Source: Phycisphaerae bacterium
Lineage (GTDB): Bacteria; Planctomycetota; Phycisphaerae; Phycisphaerales; UBA1924
DNA: 64,000 nt
Direction of reading: 5' to 3'
NCBI GenBank assembly: GCA_022180725.1
Contig: BQMO01000009.1
Location: forward strand, 62,001-126,000
Below, piece after piece: positions 33,181 to 43,666 of this stretch. The stretch's first letter is position 1. Each line of letters starts with the position of its first letter. The notes beneath the pieces are model-generated. The model was not told where the DNA came from. It worked only from the letters and a program-made list of their open reading frames with translations, and did no database searches. A program made the position numbers and the translations under genes.

Positions 33181-36100
33181 ATGAACGCTTTCACCCCCAT
33201 CATCATGGCCCTGGTGACCGGTATGTCGTCCGTAGCGCTGGCCCAGGGCGAACCGCCCCGCGCGGTCGGATTCCCGCAGTACCCCAGCCTCAGCCCCGAC
33301 GGCTCGACCGTGGTCTTTTCGTTCGCGGGGGACCTGTGGGCGGTGCCGTCGGGCGGCGGAACGGCCCGACGGATCACCAGCCACCCGTCGGATGAACTCC
33401 GCAGCGCCTTCAGCCCCGACGGCTCTCTCCTGGCATTCGAATCCGAGCGTGACGGTGCCCGTGCAATCTACACAATGCCCGTGGGGAAGGATGCGGGTGG
33501 GTTGACCTTCGGCGATGTTCGCCGAGTGACCAGGGCCGATCGGGCGCACACGCTGAGCGCCTTCACGGCGGACTCCAAAGGCCTCTATCTCGCCGGTTCG
33601 CACGAGCCGGCGCTGGCCCGCGGGACGCGGATGTATCGCGCCAATGCCGACGGCACCGGCGCGCTGACGCGCCTCACGCTCGCCTACGGCGCCGCGCCCA
33701 CTCCCCTGCCCGGCGATACCGGCATCATTTTCACCCGGGGCCGCTACGACCCCAACCGGCCGATCTATCGCGGCTCGGCTACGACCGACCTCTACCGGCT
33801 CGACTTCGCCACCGGAACGTTCACCCAACTGACTTCCAATGCGGCAAACGATGCCGACGGGCGCCTGCTGCCGGATGGATCGCTCGTGTTTGTCTCGTCG
33901 CGCGACGGGCAGAACAACGTGTGGCGCCTGCCGAAGGCCACCGCGGACGCGGCGGCGACCCAACTGACGTTCTTCAAGCCCGCCCCGGGTGAGGCCACGA
34001 TCGGGCACGGTGTGCGCGACTTCAGCGTGGCTCCCGGAGGGACGACGGGTGTGTTCGCCGTCTGGGATCGCCTCTACACCCTCGACCTCGCCGCGGCACG
34101 CCCGCAGCCCAAGCCGCTCGCCGTAACTCTCACGGGCGATTTTTCGCAGGTGGACACGCAGCGACTGAATCTTTCCCGGCTTGTCAGCGAGGCCGCCCTC
34201 AGCCCCGACGGCAAGACGCTCGCGGTCATCGCCCGGGGCGAGGTCTATGTCCGCAGCACCGAAAAGGACCGCCCCACCCGGCGCGTGACCAATACCCACG
34301 CCCGGGAGCGCGACTTGGCCTGGTCGCCCGATGGGAGCGTGCTGTACTTCACGAGCGACGAGACGGGGGTGTACGGGGTGTACGCGGCCCGGGTGGCGCT
34401 GACGCGCGAGGACCTCCAGCCCAAGAAGGCCGAGGAGACGGCGGACAAGCCCGCCGATAAACCAGACGACGCCAAGGGCGACAAGGAGGCCATGCCGAAG
34501 GTGGATCACGGCAAGCGCTGGAGCGAGTCGCTGACCTTCACGGTCGAGCCGGTGCTCGTGGAGGGGGACAACCTGCGTCGTCCGAGACCTTCCCCCGACG
34601 GGAAGTACCTGCTGCTGACACGCAGCCGGGGCGATCTGGTGCTGCTGACGATCGCGGACAAGGCCCAGCGCGTGGTGCTGCCCGGGTGGGACGAGCCGGA
34701 CGCGTCCTGGTGTTCGGACTCCCGTCACGTGATCTACGCACGCAATGACGAGTACTTCAACTCGGACATCTGGGTGATGGACGTGCTGACGGACGGGGCC
34801 GAGGCGGCGAACATCACGCGGCACCCGGACGACGACTCGTCGCCTCGCCTGTCGGCGGACGGGAAGGTGCTGTACTTCCTGAGCGATCGGGACGCGAGCG
34901 TGAACGGGGAGTACGCGCTGTACGCGGTGAATCTTGACGTGAAACTCGACGGGATGTCGGCGTACGAACTGGCGGACTACTTCAAGGAAGCCGCCGAGGC
35001 CGCCAAGAAACGCAAGCCCCTCGGGAGCGAGGAGAAGCCCGAGAAGAAGGACAAGCCGAAAAAGAAGGACGAACCAGCCAAGGACGCCCCCGAGGAAGAG
35101 GGTGCGGCGGCGGCTGAAGCACCCAAGGACCCGCCCCCCGCGGAAGAGCCCAAGGCCGAGGAGCCTCCCAAGGCTCCCGAGCCGCTCAAGTTCGACGTGG
35201 CCGACGCCTACCGCCGCGTGCGGCAGGTGGTGTCCATGCCCGGGGGCGTGGGCGACCTGGCGATCACGCCCGGGGGCGAGCGGGTGATCTTCTCGGGGTC
35301 CATCGACGGCTCGGCGTCGCTCTTCAGCGTGGACTATCGCGGGCGGGAGCGCAAGAGCGTGACGTCGGGCTCAACCTCGAACGTCACGGTGAACCTCACC
35401 GGCGAGAAGGTCGTGTACGTCGCGACGGGCGAGGCGAGCATTGGCAAGCCCGCGGGGGGCGAGAGCGAGAAGATGTCCATCGACGCGACGGTGATGATCG
35501 ACGTGGCCCAGCAGCAACGGCAGAAGTTCCTCGAGGCCGCCCGGATTCTCGGGGAAGTCTTCTATCACAACACACTCAAGGGGTTGGATTGGCCCGCGCT
35601 GACGGCGCGGTACCTGTCCCTGGCGATGGCGACCAGGACCGACACGGAGTTCAACGCCGTCGGCAACGCCCTGTTCGGAGAACTCGACGGGTCGCACCTG
35701 GGCATCCGCGGCGGACGCGACACCTCGGGCGAGCAAGTTCCCTTCGGGTACCTCGGGGTGGACGCCGAGCCGACGAACGATGGGTGGCGCGTCGCACGGG
35801 TGCTGGCGCAAGGCCCGGCCACACGCCCCACCTCGACGCTGAACGTGGGCGACGTGATCGTGGCGATCAACGGGGACGCCGTTGCTAAGAACGGCGGCCC
35901 GGTTGCCGATCTGCCCGTGCTGCTGGCGGGCACGTCCGGGAAGGAAACGCTGCTGAAAGTGCGCTCCGCCGAGGGCGCCGAGCGCCTGGTGCTCGTCACC
36001 CCCATCGGGAGCGGGGCCGACACGGGCCTGCGCTACGACGACGAGGTGGCCCGCCGCGCGGCGATCGTGGAGCGGCTGTCGGGGGGCAAACTCGGCTACC

Positions 36101-36690
36101 TGCACATCCGCAGCATGGACCTGCCCAGCGTGCGCGACTTCGAGCGCGACCTCTACGCCGCCGCCCACGGCAAGGTCGGGCTGATCATCGACGTCCGCGA
36201 CAACGGGGGCGGATGGACGGCGGACATCCTGCTCGCGTCGCTGACCGCCCCCCGACATGCCTACACCGTGCCCCGCGGGGCCGACGAGGCGACCATGCCC
36301 CGCGACGCCTACCCGCGCGACCGCCGGCTGATCTATCACTACAACCGCCCGATCTCGGTGCTCATCAACCAGAACTCGTACTCGAACGCGGAAATCTTCC
36401 CGCACGCCATCAAGACCATCGGGCGGGGCAAACTTGTCGGCGTGCAGACTTTCGGGGCGGTCATCTCGACCGGCTCGGCGTCGCTGATCGACGGCACAAC
36501 CGTGCGGACCCCCTTCCGCGGGTGGCGGCTGCTCGACGGGACCGACATGGAGAATCACGGCGCCATGCCCGACATCCCGGCGGGCATGCCCCCCGAGGCC
36601 GAGGCCAAGGGCGATGACCCACAGATCGCCGCGGCGGTAACGGAACTCCTGGAACGGGCGGCCCGGACGCCCTTCTGGGACGGGCGGTAA
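33181..36690 (+). CDS. Exported tricorn-protease homologue (S41 family)
   Basis: This 1169-aa protein has a signal peptide (MNAFTPIIMALVTGMSSVALA). WD-like beta-propeller blades follow (YPSLSPDGSTVVFSF, RSAFSPDGSLLAFES, DLAWSPDGSVLYFTS and more), then a PDZ domain (~860-910), and the C-terminal S41 core. The catalytic Ser is likely Ser1068 in NSYSNAEIF, with the charge-relay His near YHNTLKGLDW and an acidic partner in ENHGAMPD. It should degrade peptides, here outside the cytoplasm. A Lys/Glu/Pro-rich insert of about 55 residues (near 610-670) splits the second propeller and is probably disordered. Confidence 0.92.
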   Translation: MNAFTPIIMALVTGMSSVALAQGEPPRAVGFPQYPSLSPDGSTVVFSFAGDLWAVPSGGGTARRITSHPSDELRSAFSPDGSLLAFESERDGARAIYTMPVGKDAGGLTFGDVRRVTRADRAHTLSAFTADSKGLYLAGSHEPALARGTRMYRANADGTGALTRLTLAYGAAPTPLPGDTGIIFTRGRYDPNRPIYRGSATTDLYRLDFATGTFTQLTSNAANDADGRLLPDGSLVFVSSRDGQNNVWRLPKATADAAATQLTFFKPAPGEATIGHGVRDFSVAPGGTTGVFAVWDRLYTLDLAAARPQPKPLAVTLTGDFSQVDTQRLNLSRLVSEAALSPDGKTLAVIARGEVYVRSTEKDRPTRRVTNTHARERDLAWSPDGSVLYFTSDETGVYGVYAARVALTREDLQPKKAEETADKPADKPDDAKGDKEAMPKVDHGKRWSESLTFTVEPVLVEGDNLRRPRPSPDGKYLLLTRSRGDLVLLTIADKAQRVVLPGWDEPDASWCSDSRHVIYARNDEYFNSDIWVMDVLTDGAEAANITRHPDDDSSPRLSADGKVLYFLSDRDASVNGEYALYAVNLDVKLDGMSAYELADYFKEAAEAAKKRKPLGSEEKPEKKDKPKKKDEPAKDAPEEEGAAAAEAPKDPPPAEEPKAEEPPKAPEPLKFDVADAYRRVRQVVSMPGGVGDLAITPGGERVIFSGSIDGSASLFSVDYRGRERKSVTSGSTSNVTVNLTGEKVVYVATGEASIGKPAGGESEKMSIDATVMIDVAQQQRQKFLEAARILGEVFYHNTLKGLDWPALTARYLSLAMATRTDTEFNAVGNALFGELDGSHLGIRGGRDTSGEQVPFGYLGVDAEPTNDGWRVARVLAQGPATRPTSTLNVGDVIVAINGDAVAKNGGPVADLPVLLAGTSGKETLLKVRSAEGAERLVLVTPIGSGADTGLRYDDEVARRAAIVERLSGGKLGYLHIRSMDLPSVRDFERDLYAAAHGKVGLIIDVRDNGGGWTADILLASLTAPRHAYTVPRGADEATMPRDAYPRDRRLIYHYNRPISVLINQNSYSNAEIFPHAIKTIGRGKLVGVQTFGAVISTGSASLIDGTTVRTPFRGWRLLDGTDMENHGAMPDIPAGMPPEAEAKGDDPQIAAAVTELLERAARTPFWDGR

Positions 36691-36859
36691 GCCGCGACGT
36701 GGCCCCCGAATGAATCCCGGCCCACCGGGGCAGCGGAGCGTTTCATACAGCGCGGCGCGATGACATGCGCAGCCTGCGCGCGTACCCTTCCGCCCCCCCG
36801 ACCCGGGCCTGTCCGCCGGGGCGTGGACGACACTGAAACTCGCTGAAAGGGCCTGACCC

Positions 36860-38428
36860 GTGAAGATCCGAGCCGACGAAATCGCGACCGTCATCAAGAA
36901 CGAAATCGCCTCCTTCGGGGCCGAACTCGAAGTCTCCGACGTGGGTCGGGTGGTGGAAGTCGGCGACGGGATCGCCCGCATCTACGGGCTGAGCAAGGCG
37001 ATGGCGGGCGAACTGCTGGAGTTCCAGACCTCCGACGGCGCGGTCATGGGCCAGGTCTTCAACCTGGAACTGGACACGGTCGGCGCGGTCATCTACGGCG
37101 ACTACCTCTCGGTCAAGGAAGGGGACATGGTCAAGTCGACCGGGCGCCTGCTCGAAGTGCCTGTGGGTGAAGCGCTGCTGGGCCGCGTGGTCGATCCGCT
37201 GGGCCGGCCACTGGACGACGCCGGCCCGATCGCCGCGACCAAGTTCAGCAAGGTGGACATCATCGCCCCGGGCATCGCCGAGCGCCAGCCCGTGACCGAG
37301 CCGCTCCAGACGGGCATCAAGGCCATCGACGCGATGATCCCCATCGGGCGTGGGCAGCGCGAACTGATCATCGGCGACCGCAAGACCGGCAAGACCGCGG
37401 TCGCGGTAGACACGATCATCAACCAGAAGCAGTACTGGGGCACGCCCGACGCGGTGGTGTGCATCTACGTCGCGATCGGGCAGAAGGAGTCCACCGTCGC
37501 CGCGGTGGTCGAAACCCTGAAGAAGGCCGGCGCGATGGACTACACGATCGTCGTGAACGCCGGCTCGTCGGACCCCGCCCCGATGCAGTACATCGCCCCG
37601 TACACCGGGTGCACGATGGGCGAGTACTTCATGTGGCAGGGGAAGAACGGCGGGGCGGACTACAAGGGCTGCAAGCATGCCCTGTGCATCTACGACGACT
37701 TGTCCAAGCAGGCCGTCGCGTACCGCCAGTTGTCGCTGCTGCTACGCCGCCCGCCGGGCCGCGAGGCGTACCCCGGCGACGTGTTCTACCTCCACAGCCG
37801 CCTGCTCGAACGCGCGACGAAACTCTCCGCCGAGAACGGGGGCGGCTCGCTCACGGCCCTGCCGGTCATCGAGACGCAGGAGGGCGACGTCTCAGCGTAT
37901 ATCCCGACGAACGTGATCTCGATCACCGACGGGCAGATCTACCTGGAGCCCGAACTGTTCTTCGCGGGCGTGCGTCCGGCCATCAACGTCGGTATCTCGG
38001 TCTCTCGCGTGGGCGGCAACGCGCAGATCAAGGCGATGAAGAAGATCGCCGGCTCGCTGCGGCTGGACTTGGCCGCGTTCCGCGAACTCGAGGCCTTCGC
38101 CCAGCTCGGCACCGAGCTCGACAAGGCGACGCAGCGGCAGCTCGACCGCGGGGCCGCCATGGTGGAACTCCTCAAGCAGCCCCAGTACGTGCCCTTCCAC
38201 GTCGTGGACCAGGTCATCTCGATCTACGCCGGCACCAAGGGCTACCTCGACGACGTGGACCTGGGCGACGTCCGGGCCTTCGAGCAGGCCCTGCTCGATT
38301 ACTTCAAGGGCGTGGGCAAGCCGGTGTGGGACGAACTCAACGCCAAGCGGGCGCTCGATTCCGACGCCGAGAAGAAACTCGAAGCCGCGCTCAAGGCCTT
38401 CAAGAGCGGCTGGACGCCCAAAAAATAA
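36860..38428 (+). CDS. atpA: ATP synthase F1 subunit alpha
   Basis: The 522-aa protein is a full F-type alpha subunit: [14 protein letters not shown] in the N-terminal barrel, Walker A GDRKTGKT near residue 172, and the [15 protein letters not shown] and [14 protein letters not shown] signatures. It contributes the non-catalytic nucleotide site of F1. It stands alone: no other atp gene lies in the window, whereas atpA normally sits inside the atp operon. The GTG at 36860 follows AAAGGG. The 169-nt spacer upstream holds no gene. Confidence 0.96.
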   Translation: MKIRADEIATVIKNEIASFGAELEVSDVGRVVEVGDGIARIYGLSKAMAGELLEFQTSDGAVMGQVFNLELDTVGAVIYGDYLSVKEGDMVKSTGRLLEVPVGEALLGRVVDPLGRPLDDAGPIAATKFSKVDIIAPGIAERQPVTEPLQTGIKAIDAMIPIGRGQRELIIGDRKTGKTAVAVDTIINQKQYWGTPDAVVCIYVAIGQKESTVAAVVETLKKAGAMDYTIVVNAGSSDPAPMQYIAPYTGCTMGEYFMWQGKNGGADYKGCKHALCIYDDLSKQAVAYRQLSLLLRRPPGREAYPGDVFYLHSRLLERATKLSAENGGGSLTALPVIETQEGDVSAYIPTNVISITDGQIYLEPELFFAGVRPAINVGISVSRVGGNAQIKAMKKIAGSLRLDLAAFRELEAFAQLGTELDKATQRQLDRGAAMVELLKQPQYVPFHVVDQVISIYAGTKGYLDDVDLGDVRAFEQALLDYFKGVGKPVWDELNAKRALDSDAEKKLEAALKAFKSGWTPKK

Positions 38429-38547
38429 TTTGAATTCGCCGGCCACACCGTCCCCCCGGGGCGCTTGCGCTCCTGGGTGATGGTCGTGCGCCTTCGTTCC
38501 GGCTCCCGATCAACCACCTGACTGCTCGGTGTTTGAAAGGGGTTCAC

Positions 38548-41500
38548 ATGGCGCGTTCTACGAATGTCTCGGTCGTGGTGATGCTCTCGGTTGTCGCGTT
38601 GAACATGGTGGGGACGCCCGCCATGGCCCAGATAGCCCCGCCCGGCAACCCACTCCCCGGCCCGACCCTGAGCGCTCAGGCGGCACCCGTCGGGCCGCAG
38701 GACCCGGTCTTCGGCCCCGGGGACGCGGCACCGAACATCACCCCGAGCCACCCGCCGTTCGACCAGATTCCATCGATGCCCCTCCCGATTTCCGTGGAGG
38801 GTGAGTGGAACCCGCCTATCCGGGGCACGGTGATGGTGTACGACATCACGACCGGGCAGTCGCGCGAAGCTCCTGTCATCGAACCGTCGGGGTTGCCCGG
38901 GGGCTACCACGACGGGTACGCCGGCATCGATGGCCACGTCGAGATGCCGGAGATGGACCGCAACTTCGGCACCATGGCCCCCGCGTCGAGCCTCAACGCC
39001 TTCCCGGCGTCCGCCAACTGCAAACTCATCATGCGGTTTCAGAACGTGAACGGGATGGACTTCTGGTTCGGGTGTTCGGGCACCATGCTCGATTCGGGCA
39101 TCGTGCTGACCGCGGCGCACTGCGTGTACGCGCGGGACCCCTCCGGCATCCAGATCTTTGATTGGGCACGGGAAATCTACGTGTATCCGGGTTGGGACGG
39201 CGCCGGCCCGGCGGGCGGATGGCTGGACGAAACCGTGATCCAGAACTGGGGCTGGGTGAGAGCCTCCGAACTCATCGCCGGCACGGACTACGTCGAGGAC
39301 GGAAACTTCGATCAGGACGTGGGCGCGATCCGCATCTCGCGCGAGTGGGGCCGCTCGGTCGGCATGCTCACCGGGTGGTACGGCGGCGCGTGGGGGCAGT
39401 CGTGCAGCACCATCCAATCCCGCACGTACTACAACTACTCGTTCCCGGGCGAAGACTGCGGCAGCCCGAATCTTCACAACGGCCGCACCATGATGTTCTG
39501 GTCGGGGACGTTTGATTCCTGCCCGTCCAACCAGTTGCAACTCAACACCAGTCCGGGGTGCTACACGGCGGTGTGGGGGGGCATGTCCGGCAGTTCCGCG
39601 TACTACATGAACGGCGTCAGCCGCATTGCGCACGCGGTGTGCTCCAACTCCAACCGATCCACGACCGCCCGATACGCCAAGATCTGGGAGGACATGGCCA
39701 ACCAGATCACCGCGCTGAGCACGGCCAACCGGGGCACGGTGTTTGACCTGACCCCGATGCGCTTCCGACTCACAGGCAGCACAACCATCCAGGCGACCAC
39801 GCAGACGTCGGCGGCGCAGTTTGCCTGCCCGAATCCGACCAACGCCGACCCCCCCTCGGGCAACTACACCTTCCGCGTCTACCTCTCGACGAACAACCAG
39901 ATCCGCGATTGGGACACGCTCCTGGGCACGTTCTCCTACAGCGCGAACTACGGCGCGATGCAGAATCTCACCGTTAACGTTCCGCCGGTGACGATCCCCA
40001 ACGTCACGCCGGGCACGTACTGGCTGGGGGTCGTGCTCGACCCGGGCACCGATACGAACCCGGACAACAACGACATGGCGACGTGGGACGCACAGCCGAT
40101 CACCGTGACGGCGGCCCCACCGCCCGCGCCCGCCAACAACCTGTGCGCCAATGCGATCCCCCACGTAGTGGGCACGTCGTCGGATGGGACGACCTCGAAC
40201 GCCACCAGCCAAGGCTCGACCACCTGCGGCAGCAACGCCACGCTGGACGTGTGGTACCGCGTGACGCCCCCCGCCACAGGCCTGCTGCAGTTTGAAACGT
40301 GCGGGTCGTACTTCGACACGGTGCTCTCGCTGCACACGGCCTGCCCCGGCACGACGGCCAACCAGATCGCCTGCAACGACGACGGGTACCTCGAGGGCTG
40401 CCCAGGCACGACGCAGTCGGTCATGAACGCCGCGGTGACGGGCGGCACGACGTACTACGTGCGGGTCGCCGGGTTCAACGGCGCCTCGGGCAACTTCACG
40501 CTGACCTCGCGGTACGTCCCGCCGGCGAACAACGACTGCCCGGCGGCGAGCGTCCACGCCATCGGCACGACCAGCACGGGCACCCTCGCGGGCGCGAGCA
40601 ACGACGGGCAGGCCTCGTGCGGATCGTCGGGCACGGCGGCGGACGTGTGGTTCGCCGTCACCGCGCCCCAGGCCGGGTTCGTCCGCTTCGATACCTGCGG
40701 GTCGTCGTTCGACACGGTGCTCTCCGTGCACACGGCGTGCCCGGGCGGGCTGGCCAACCAGGTGGCGTGCAACGACGACGCTGGCGCGTTCGGCCCCTGC
40801 GCCGGCACGCTGCAATCGGTCGCGTTTGTCGGGGTGTACCCCGGACAGACATACTATGTGCGACTCTCCGGGTTTGCCGGGGCGGTCGGCGGGTTCTCGC
40901 TGAACTCGGCGTATGTGGCCGCACCCAACGACGCGTGCGCCTCGGCGCTCGCGTACACCCCCGGCACGTCGGCGATGGGCGTCACCATCGGCACGGCGAA
41001 CGACGGGCAGGCCTCGTGCGGCACGTCGAACACGTCACCCGACGTGTGGTACCGCATGGTTGCGAACTGCACCGGCACGCTGCGGATCGACACGTGCGGG
41101 TCGGCGTTCGACACCGTCCTCTCGGTGCACGGCGGGGCCTGCCCCGGCACAACTTCCAACCAACTCGCCTGCAACGACGACGCCAACGCCATCGGCAACT
41201 GCCCGGGAGGGTTGGCCTCGGTCGTCGATGTCAACGTGTACGCGGGCGTCGCGTACTACATCCGTGTATCGGGATACTCGGGGGCCAACGGGCACTACCG
41301 CCTGAACTCGGCGTACCTCATCACCAGCGGGGCCGACGACTGCGAGAACGCCCCCACCATCGGCAACGGCTCCTTCGTGTACTCCAACTGCGGCGCAACC
41401 ACCGACGGGCCGGAGGAGAACCACTGCTCGTTCGCGGGTGGGGACGCGCTCATCAGCCGCGATCTCTGGTTCCGCTACGTCGCGCCGATCTCGGGCACGA

Positions 41501-41940
41501 TCACCGTGGACACGTGCGCGAGCCAGTCCCCGGTGCACAACACGCGCCTGGCGGTGTACGCGGGCTCGTGCCCGGGCGGGCTGGCGAACTCGGCGATCGG
41601 CTGCAACGACGACGCCGGGTGCGGGATCTCGGCCCAACTCTCGCGGGTGATGTTCGATGCGGTCGCCGGCGAAACATACCTCGTCCGCGTGGGCGGCCTG
41701 GGTACGGCCCGGGGCCTGGGCACGCTCACTATCTCCTCGCAGAGCGCCGGCGTCTGCGACGCCGACGTGAACTGCGACGGCGCGGTGAACGGGATCGACG
41801 TAGAGGTTCAGGAACTCGCGGTCGGCGGCGACCTGGCCGACTACTGCCTGCCCGACGCGGACTTCAACCAGGACGGGGCCGTGAACGGGAACGATGTGGA
41901 AGCGGTCGAACTGGTCGTGGGCGGCGGGCCGTGCCCGTGA
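38548..41940 (+). CDS. Exported trypsin-like serine protease with four Cys repeats and dockerin-like tail
   Basis: The 1130-aa protein has a signal peptide (MARSTNVSVVVMLSVVALNM...). A chymotrypsin-fold domain carries His191 in VLTAAHCVY, Asp257 in FDQDVGAI and Ser347 in GGMSGSSAY. A beta-rich domain follows (~395-525). Four tandem repeats of 125-135 residues come next, each with DVWY/F, DTCGS-FDTVLS and CNDD motifs. A Cys-flanked dockerin-like tail closes the protein. AAAGGGG lies 7 nt before the ATG. It is likely a surface or secreted enzyme held or sorted by its tail. Confidence 0.88.
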   Translation: MARSTNVSVVVMLSVVALNMVGTPAMAQIAPPGNPLPGPTLSAQAAPVGPQDPVFGPGDAAPNITPSHPPFDQIPSMPLPISVEGEWNPPIRGTVMVYDITTGQSREAPVIEPSGLPGGYHDGYAGIDGHVEMPEMDRNFGTMAPASSLNAFPASANCKLIMRFQNVNGMDFWFGCSGTMLDSGIVLTAAHCVYARDPSGIQIFDWAREIYVYPGWDGAGPAGGWLDETVIQNWGWVRASELIAGTDYVEDGNFDQDVGAIRISREWGRSVGMLTGWYGGAWGQSCSTIQSRTYYNYSFPGEDCGSPNLHNGRTMMFWSGTFDSCPSNQLQLNTSPGCYTAVWGGMSGSSAYYMNGVSRIAHAVCSNSNRSTTARYAKIWEDMANQITALSTANRGTVFDLTPMRFRLTGSTTIQATTQTSAAQFACPNPTNADPPSGNYTFRVYLSTNNQIRDWDTLLGTFSYSANYGAMQNLTVNVPPVTIPNVTPGTYWLGVVLDPGTDTNPDNNDMATWDAQPITVTAAPPPAPANNLCANAIPHVVGTSSDGTTSNATSQGSTTCGSNATLDVWYRVTPPATGLLQFETCGSYFDTVLSLHTACPGTTANQIACNDDGYLEGCPGTTQSVMNAAVTGGTTYYVRVAGFNGASGNFTLTSRYVPPANNDCPAASVHAIGTTSTGTLAGASNDGQASCGSSGTAADVWFAVTAPQAGFVRFDTCGSSFDTVLSVHTACPGGLANQVACNDDAGAFGPCAGTLQSVAFVGVYPGQTYYVRLSGFAGAVGGFSLNSAYVAAPNDACASALAYTPGTSAMGVTIGTANDGQASCGTSNTSPDVWYRMVANCTGTLRIDTCGSAFDTVLSVHGGACPGTTSNQLACNDDANAIGNCPGGLASVVDVNVYAGVAYYIRVSGYSGANGHYRLNSAYLITSGADDCENAPTIGNGSFVYSNCGATTDGPEENHCSFAGGDALISRDLWFRYVAPISGTITVDTCASQSPVHNTRLAVYAGSCPGGLANSAIGCNDDAGCGISAQLSRVMFDAVAGETYLVRVGGLGTARGLGTLTISSQSAGVCDADVNCDGAVNGIDVEVQELAVGGDLADYCLPDADFNQDGAVNGNDVEAVELVVGGGPCP
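40135..41745 (+). repeat. Four tandem protein repeats of about 130 codons
   Basis: Units begin near 40135, 40528, 40927 and 41335. Units 1-3 share CGSxFDTVLSxH and ACNDD, and short DNA stretches such as AACGACGGGCAGGCCTCGTG recur exactly. Unit 4 is more divergent. Paired Cys suggest disulfide-stabilised jelly-roll-like domains. Confidence 0.75.
41755..41940 (+). repeat. Dockerin-like tail cassette, copy 1
   Basis: This 186-nt C-terminal cassette encodes two D-x-N/D-x-D/Q-G-AVNG loops framed by Cys residues and ends G-G-G-P-C-P. It differs from copy 2 at about 9 of 186 positions, with an unbroken identical stretch of about 92 nt. Confidence 0.85.
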
Positions 41941-42083
41941 CGGGGGAAGCCGAGCGTACTCCATCGTGAACCATGGGTATATCAGCACGAATGCGCGCGG
42001 GGATACCATGACGCCGGGCTCGTCGCCCTGAGTTCAACCGGCTCACGCGACGGAGAGTCTTCGAGGCCCGATGGGCGCACCGC

Positions 42084-43004
42084 ATGACCCAGGAGCACAG
42101 TTCCCGCGCGGCCCGGCTTTCACCGATGCGGATGTTCGTGCAGGTTCTCCTCCTGGTCTTCATCGTTGAAGGCCTGATCATGCTCGTGCTGCCGGCGATC
42201 GCGCCCTGGCCGCTGGGGTCGTTCCGGGAGAGCCTGGCGGATGCGGCCATTCTCTCCTTCGCCCTGGCGCCGGTGCTTTGGGTGGTCATCGTCCGCCCGC
42301 TCCGACGCATCTTCATAGAGCGCGGTGAACTTCTCCGCCGCCTTTTCGACACGCAGGAGGCCGAGCGTGCCCGGCTGGCGCGAGACCTGCACGACGAACT
42401 CGGCCAGCACCTGACCGCGCTGCGCGTGGGCCTGCGGCTGCTCGAGCAGCAGAGCGAGTCGGCGCCGGCTCGCGAGCGTGCGGCCGAGTTGCTGCGTTTG
42501 TCCGACACGAGCCTGCGGGAGATTCATCGACTGGCACGCGGGCTTCGCCCCGGCGTGCTCGAGGACTTTGGGCTGCAGGTCGCGGTGGAACGCCTGTGCG
42601 AGGACTTTCGCGCCGCCCACGCCATGACGCTTGAGTGCACGGTGACCTTCCCGCCGCACCGACGATACGAGCGTGAAGCCGAAACGGCCCTGTACCGGCT
42701 CGTGCAGGAATCCCTGACCAACATGGCGCGGCACGCCGAGGCCACGCACGCGTCGGTCATGCTAGCGGAACGGGATGACCAGGTGCACCTGGAAGTGCGC
42801 GACAACGGGAAGGGGTTCGCGCACGATGCGCCGTCGCACGACATGGGCGGCCGGGCGCCCCTGGGCCTGCGGAGCATGAAGGAGCGTGTGGAACTGCTCG
42901 GGGGCACGTTCGAAGTTCTCTCCGTCTTTGGGCACGGAACCGTTATTCGTGCGAGCGTCCCGGTGGCACGGCTCGACACCGAGGGTGAAGGGCGGGGAGC
43001 GTAA
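42084..43004 (+). CDS. Sensor histidine kinase, NarL/DegS type (HisKA_3)
   Basis: The 306-aa kinase has two membrane helices (~17-40 and ~54-72) with only a short loop between them. A dimerisation helix has the phospho-acceptor His103 in LARDLHDELGQHL, and a GHKL ATPase domain follows (EAETALYRLVQESLTN, then VRDNGKGF and LGLRSMKERVELLGG). With so small an outer loop it probably senses the membrane or an internal signal. It overlaps the response regulator by 1 nt (TAATG), so the two form a pair. Confidence 0.92.
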   Translation: MTQEHSSRAARLSPMRMFVQVLLLVFIVEGLIMLVLPAIAPWPLGSFRESLADAAILSFALAPVLWVVIVRPLRRIFIERGELLRRLFDTQEAERARLARDLHDELGQHLTALRVGLRLLEQQSESAPARERAAELLRLSDTSLREIHRLARGLRPGVLEDFGLQVAVERLCEDFRAAHAMTLECTVTFPPHRRYEREAETALYRLVQESLTNMARHAEATHASVMLAERDDQVHLEVRDNGKGFAHDAPSHDMGGRAPLGLRSMKERVELLGGTFEVLSVFGHGTVIRASVPVARLDTEGEGRGA

Positions 43005-43666
43005 TGGCCGAGATTCGGGTGCTGCTGGTGGATGATCACGCGATGCTCCGGGCCGGGCTGCGGATGCTGATCGCCTCGAACCCGGGCCTGAAAGTCGTGG
43101 GTGAGGCGGGCGATCTGCGTCAGGCCATCGACGAGGCGAAGCGAACGACCCCGGATGTGGTCGTGCTGGACCTCTCGATGCCTGGAGGGTCGGGGGTTGC
43201 GGGGATCGAACGGCTGCGCGCCGCGGCGCCCGACGCGAAGATACTCATGCTCACCATGCACGACGATCCCGCGTATGTTCGCAGCGCCCTGGCGATGGGC
43301 GCCACCGGGTACATTGTCAAAAGCGCGGCCGACGCCGAGTTGATCAGCGCCATCCGCGCCGTCGCCGCGGGGCGAGTGTTCGTCGATATGAAGGGAACGG
43401 GGTCGCTCGATTCTGTGCTCGAGCACCCTCGACCTCGCGCCCCCGCGCAGGCGCCGATCGCCGACCTCAGCGAGCGCGAACGGGAAGTGCTGATCGAGGT
43501 CGCCCGCGGGTATACCAGCCAGCAGATTGCCGAGCGGATCGGGCTGAGCGTGAAGACGGTCGAGTCCTACCGGGCACGCATGATGCAGAAACTCGGGCTG
43601 AAAACGCGGGCCGACATCATGCGTCTTGCGACGGAATGCGGCCTGCTGGGCGGGCCCGACGCGTGA
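43004..43666 (+). CDS. LuxR/NarL-family response regulator
   Basis: The 220-aa regulator has a receiver domain with the acidic pair Asp10/Asp11, phospho-acceptor Asp56 in VVVLDLSMPG, and Lys in GYIVKSA. A LuxR helix-turn-helix is at the C-terminus (LSEREREVLIEVARGYTSQQ, then GLSVKTVESYRARMMQKLG). It should bind DNA once phosphorylated by the overlapping kinase. Targets are unknown; the dockerin-tailed genes on both sides are candidates by position only. Confidence 0.93.
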   Translation: MAEIRVLLVDDHAMLRAGLRMLIASNPGLKVVGEAGDLRQAIDEAKRTTPDVVVLDLSMPGGSGVAGIERLRAAAPDAKILMLTMHDDPAYVRSALAMGATGYIVKSAADAELISAIRAVAAGRVFVDMKGTGSLDSVLEHPRPRAPAQAPIADLSEREREVLIEVARGYTSQQIAERIGLSVKTVESYRARMMQKLGLKTRADIMRLATECGLLGGPDA

